Assembly (NCBI RefSeq): GCF_037026715.1
Contig: NZ_JBANCG010000001.1
Location: forward strand, 1-64,000
DNA: 64,000 nucleotides
Source: Breoghania sp037026715
Lineage (GTDB): Bacteria > Pseudomonadota > Alphaproteobacteria > Rhizobiales > Stappiaceae
Direction of reading: 5' to 3'
The stretch's first letter is position 1. Every line of letters begins with the position of its first letter. The position numbers were made by a program, and so were the translations under genes. Shown here one piece after another: positions 61,225-64,000 of this stretch. The notes below the pieces were generated by a model that saw only the letters and a list, made by a program, of their open reading frames with translations, was not told the origin of the DNA and searched no databases.

Positions 61225-63312
61225 TTATCGTCCTTCGCGGTACCAGGTCGCCGAGATGAGGCCCAGCAGGATCGCAAGACCGAGGAAGCCGATGAAGAGC
61301 GGCAGGCGGTCAACTCCCTTCAACACGCTCGATTCCGTCATCTTCAGCCCAAGCCAGCCCGATCCCGCATAGGAGGTCGCGCGATTGAGCGCGACGACGC
61401 GGGGAATATCGGGCTCCTCGCCGCGCCCTTCCAGCCGACGCACGCTGCCACCGGTCGCCTCCGCAAGCGGCGTGAGCGGTTTGGGCGATGACAGGACATC
61501 GGCGAACTCGCGCGGGTTCGCGGGGCCGATATTGGCAAGGGCCGTGCGCTCGCCGTCGCTCACCGAATAAAGGCCGATATCATCCGTCCGGATGGTCGTT
61601 CGCCACAGCCCCGGCTCGGCCTGCTGCAAGGTGACGGTCCGCTTTTCGCCGGTCGGCCCGGTGATCTCCACCGGATCCACCGTATCGCCGAGCGTCTGGC
61701 GTTCCACGGTCAGTTCGTGGCCGCGGCTTGTCGCTCTCAGCGCCTCTTCCTCCAGATCCGGCTCCTTCATTAGCCAGTGAGCTAGCCGGCGCAGCAATTG
61801 CACATGCGGCCCGCCGCCCTCGTAGCCGCGTGCCCACAGCCACACGTGATCGGACAGAAGCAGCGCGACCCGGCCCTTGCCCTGTCGGTCGAGGATCAGG
61901 AGAGGCTTGTCCTCAGGCCCGTTCATGACGACCTCGCCCTGGTGATCGACGGTGTCGATCAGACGGAACCAGTGGCTCCAGTCAGGGGTCTCGCCGCGGC
62001 TGCCCGGCAGGCCGCGGGTGACCGGGTGGCGCTGGCCGAGAGCGGAGATTCGCGGCAGGAACGGTTCTTCCAGGATCCGGCCGGACGGTTCCGCCGGCAT
62101 GACGGTGGCCAGCGGCGTGCGATAGAGGCTGCCGGCCTCGGCATATTCCGGACCGGTTGCCATCAGCAGCGCGCCGCCGTCGCGCACGTAGCGGGCGATG
62201 TTGTCGAAGTAGAGGATCGGCAGCACGCGCCGGCGCTTGTAGCGGTCGAAGATGATCAGGTCGAAATCGTCGATCTTGACCGAGAACAGCTCGCGCGTGG
62301 GAAAGGCGATCAGCGAGAGCTGGCTGATCGGCGTGCCGTCCTGCTTTTCCGGCGGGCGCAGGATCGTGAAGTGGACCAGATCGACCGCCGCATCCGATTT
62401 CAGGAGGTTGCGCCAGGTGCGCTCGCCCGCGTGCGGTTCGCCGGAAACAAGCAACACGCGCAGGTTCTCGCGCACGCCATCGACCGTGATGACGGCGCGG
62501 TTGTTCAGTGTGGTGAGCTCGCCTTCCAGGGGCTCCACCTCGAACTCGAAGATGTTCTGCCCGCCATGGGTGATCTCGACGGGAATGTCGACCGTCACGC
62601 CCGGCGCGACCATGCGGCTGTCGATCTCTTCTCCGTCGCGCCGCACGGTCATGCGCGCGGGCGCAGCGTCGAGGCCCTGACCTGCCTGCGCCACCCGCAG
62701 CCGGACTTGCTGTTGTTTGCCGACCAGACCGAAGCGGGGCGCCCGCTCGATGACCACCCGACGGTCGCGCTCGTTCGCATGCCCGGTGATCAGCGCGTGG
62801 AGGGGAGCGTTGAAGCCCAGCGCGCCCGCATTCTCGGGAATGTCGTGCACCTGGCCGTCGGTGACCACGATGGCGCCGGCGATGCGGTCCGGGGGAACGT
62901 CGGCCAGTTCCTGGTTGAGGGGTCCGAAAAGCGCGGTTCCGTCATTTTGAAGGTCGCTGCGGGCACGCCCCGCATCGATGACGCGGACCTCGACGTTGGG
63001 GAGCGCTTCAAGGCGGGTCTTGAGCGCGGCGACCGTCTTGTCGGTCGTCTCGCGGCGTCCGTCGAGGTCCTGGCTCTGGCTGTGATCGGCAACGAGGGCC
63101 ACGACGCTGGAAAGCGGTTCGCGTTCCTCGCGTTCCACGGCGGGGTTGAGCAGGGCGAGCAGAAGGGCGGCGAAGGCGCAGGTGCGCACGAGCGTGCCGC
63201 GCTGGCGCCGCCAAAGGGCAAGGCCCATCAGAACGGCGGCGACACAGGCAAGCGCAATGATCAGCCACAGCGGCACGAGCGGCGCGAAGTCGAGGCTCCA
63301 GGTCATGTTCAT
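61225..63312 (-). CDS. Large membrane protein with glutamine-amidotransferase-like fold
   Basis: A 695-residue protein with transmembrane segments near residues 13-31, 43-58 and a final one near 670-688. Between them is a large periplasmic part. It contains a vWA-like region (VVALVADHSQSQ, residues 70-82) and a class I amidotransferase-like region (residues 285-520), as in proteins next to MoxR/BatA genes. No catalytic cysteine triad is evident, so it is probably not an enzyme. The gene starts 11 bases after its upstream neighbour and belongs to the same operon. Confidence 0.8.
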   Translation of the reverse strand: MNMTWSLDFAPLVPLWLIIALACVAAVLMGLALWRRQRGTLVRTCAFAALLLALLNPAVEREEREPLSSVVALVADHSQSQDLDGRRETTDKTVAALKTRLEALPNVEVRVIDAGRARSDLQNDGTALFGPLNQELADVPPDRIAGAIVVTDGQVHDIPENAGALGFNAPLHALITGHANERDRRVVIERAPRFGLVGKQQQVRLRVAQAGQGLDAAPARMTVRRDGEEIDSRMVAPGVTVDIPVEITHGGQNIFEFEVEPLEGELTTLNNRAVITVDGVRENLRVLLVSGEPHAGERTWRNLLKSDAAVDLVHFTILRPPEKQDGTPISQLSLIAFPTRELFSVKIDDFDLIIFDRYKRRRVLPILYFDNIARYVRDGGALLMATGPEYAEAGSLYRTPLATVMPAEPSGRILEEPFLPRISALGQRHPVTRGLPGSRGETPDWSHWFRLIDTVDHQGEVVMNGPEDKPLLILDRQGKGRVALLLSDHVWLWARGYEGGGPHVQLLRRLAHWLMKEPDLEEEALRATSRGHELTVERQTLGDTVDPVEITGPTGEKRTVTLQQAEPGLWRTTIRTDDIGLYSVSDGERTALANIGPANPREFADVLSSPKPLTPLAEATGGSVRRLEGRGEEPDIPRVVALNRATSYAGSGWLGLKMTESSVLKGVDRLPLFIGFLGLAILLGLISATWYREGR

Positions 63313-63323
63313 CGCGCCGCCTC

Positions 63324-64000
63324 CTATTGGCCGAGCCGCTCGAGCAGGGCAGGGACATGCACCTGGTCGGCCTTGTAGTTGCCGGTGAGCGTGTACATGA
63401 CGATGTTGACGCCGGAGCGATACGCCAGTTCACGTTGCATCGGATCGGCCGGCACCGTCGCGTAGAGCGGATTGCCCGCTTCATCGATCGCCCAGGCGCC
63501 GGCAAAGTCGTTCGCGCTGATCAGGATCGGAGAGACGCCGTCGCCGGCCCTGACGGGGCGGCCGCTGACGTCGTCCGTCTCCGGCGTCGCCTCCACCCAG
63601 AGCTGACCGCCGCTCCACCGGCCGGGGAACTCGTCGAGCAGGTAGAAGGCCTTGGTCAGAACATGGTCAGGCGGCACCGGCTCCAGAGCCGGTATGTCCA
63701 GTCCGGCGAGAATTTCCCGCAGCTTGCGGGTTGCCGGCGAAGCCCCGAAGCCGCCGGTTGCCGCTGTTCCGCCGATCTCGTCGCGCGTGTCGAACAAGAT
63801 CGTTCCGCCGCCGCGCATGTAGGCATCGATGCGGGCCGTGGTCTGCGCGTCCGGTTGCGGGGCGTTTTCATCCACGGGCCAGTAGAGCAGAGGAAAGAAA
63901 GACAGTTCGTCCTGATCGATACGCACGCCGATCGGCGGTCCGGGTTCCAGCGCGGTGCGGTTTTCAAGGTAGCGCGACAGACCGTAAAGGCCTGCCCGGC
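63324..64000 (-). CDS. DUF4159 domain protein (C-terminal part)
   Basis: The C-terminal part of a larger protein whose start lies beyond the right edge. The reading frame stays open from 63324 to 64000. The visible part has LSFFPLLYWPVDE, then YMRGGGTILFDTRDE, then LWVEATPE and a final YALTGNYKADQVH-like tail, all typical of DUF4159. Related full-length proteins are around 900 residues and carry a BatA-like N-terminal domain. It precedes the membrane protein at 61225 in one operon. Confidence 0.85.
   Translation of the reverse strand, partial: RAGLYGLSRYLENRTALEPGPPIGVRIDQDELSFFPLLYWPVDENAPQPDAQTTARIDAYMRGGGTILFDTRDEIGGTAATGGFGASPATRKLREILAGLDIPALEPVPPDHVLTKAFYLLDEFPGRWSGGQLWVEATPETDDVSGRPVRAGDGVSPILISANDFAGAWAIDEAGNPLYATVPADPMQRELAYRSGVNIVMYTLTGNYKADQVHVPALLERLGQ

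Noticed and set aside
61798..63378. 526-codon plus-strand open frame
   Set aside because: It is antisense to the large membrane protein and rich in Arg, Asp and His, as is typical of shadow frames.

Overview
The window reads as the chromosome of a free-living, flagellated, probably halotolerant alphaproteobacterium. It is likely a member of Hyphomicrobiales close to Stappiaceae, but no marker here fixes the genus. Clues are the high GC content, an ECF11-type RpoE/ChrR pair, ectoine genes with a dedicated aspartokinase, PmtA, and flagellar control by SciP, FlbD and CtrA-like boxes. No prophage, CRISPR array, transposase or rRNA was seen.

Layout. (1) 0.5-6.5 kb: an ECF sigma factor, its zinc anti-sigma factor ChrR and an SDR. 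These are followed by a divergent lipid-modification block (flavin oxidoreductase, DUF1365, Cfa-like methyltransferase) and a DUF2177 membrane protein. Three sites with one architecture, TGATCC-17 bp-GTA, precede all three transcription units, so this is probably a self-contained oxidative or singlet-oxygen stress regulon. (2) 6.7-17.3 kb: a pentitol utilisation cluster. It has a ribitol-dehydrogenase-like SDR, xylulokinase, a HAD phosphatase and a SorC-type regulator. Divergent from these are a complete ABC transporter with a small membrane protein, a zinc polyol dehydrogenase and a DCXR-like L-xylulose reductase. (3) 17.4-22.1 kb: ectABC-ask with a divergent MarR regulator (EctR). (4) 22.7-29.2 kb: a tripartite tricarboxylate transporter (TctCAB), a second orphan binding protein and a TctDE two-component system.

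(5) 29.4-37.7 kb: an accessory-looking, less GC-rich block ending near a tRNA-Met gene. It encodes a FabG/PhaB-like reductase, a LysR regulator, a Pct-type CoA-transferase, a MaoC/PhaJ hydratase, a FabV trans-2-enoyl reductase, an MFS carrier and an HSL-family esterase. Together these could turn 3-hydroxybutyrate or acetoacetate units into butyryl-CoA with CoA recycling, a thiolase-less butyrate or 3-hydroxybutyrate fermentation cassette. The MFS start codon lies inside a perfect 12-bp stem. This block is the best candidate here for an undescribed system.

(6) 38.3-40.6 kb: tRNA-Met(CAT), pmtA and mnmA. (7) 40.9-52.5 kb: flagellar genes fliK-flgD, sciP, then fliF-fliG-fliH-fliN-flbD-flhA, closed by a strong terminator. 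(8) 52.6-64 kb: mostly housekeeping genes (EamA transporter, mtnA, YbaK, phosphoesterase, Nudix, glutathionyl-hydroquinone reductase, two GNATs) and the start of a large membrane-protein pair (DUF4159 type) that runs off the right edge. This part also carries a dispersed structured repeat (two copies) and a 22-bp perfect hairpin.

Functions are assigned from recognised motifs and remembered family sequences. No database search was run.
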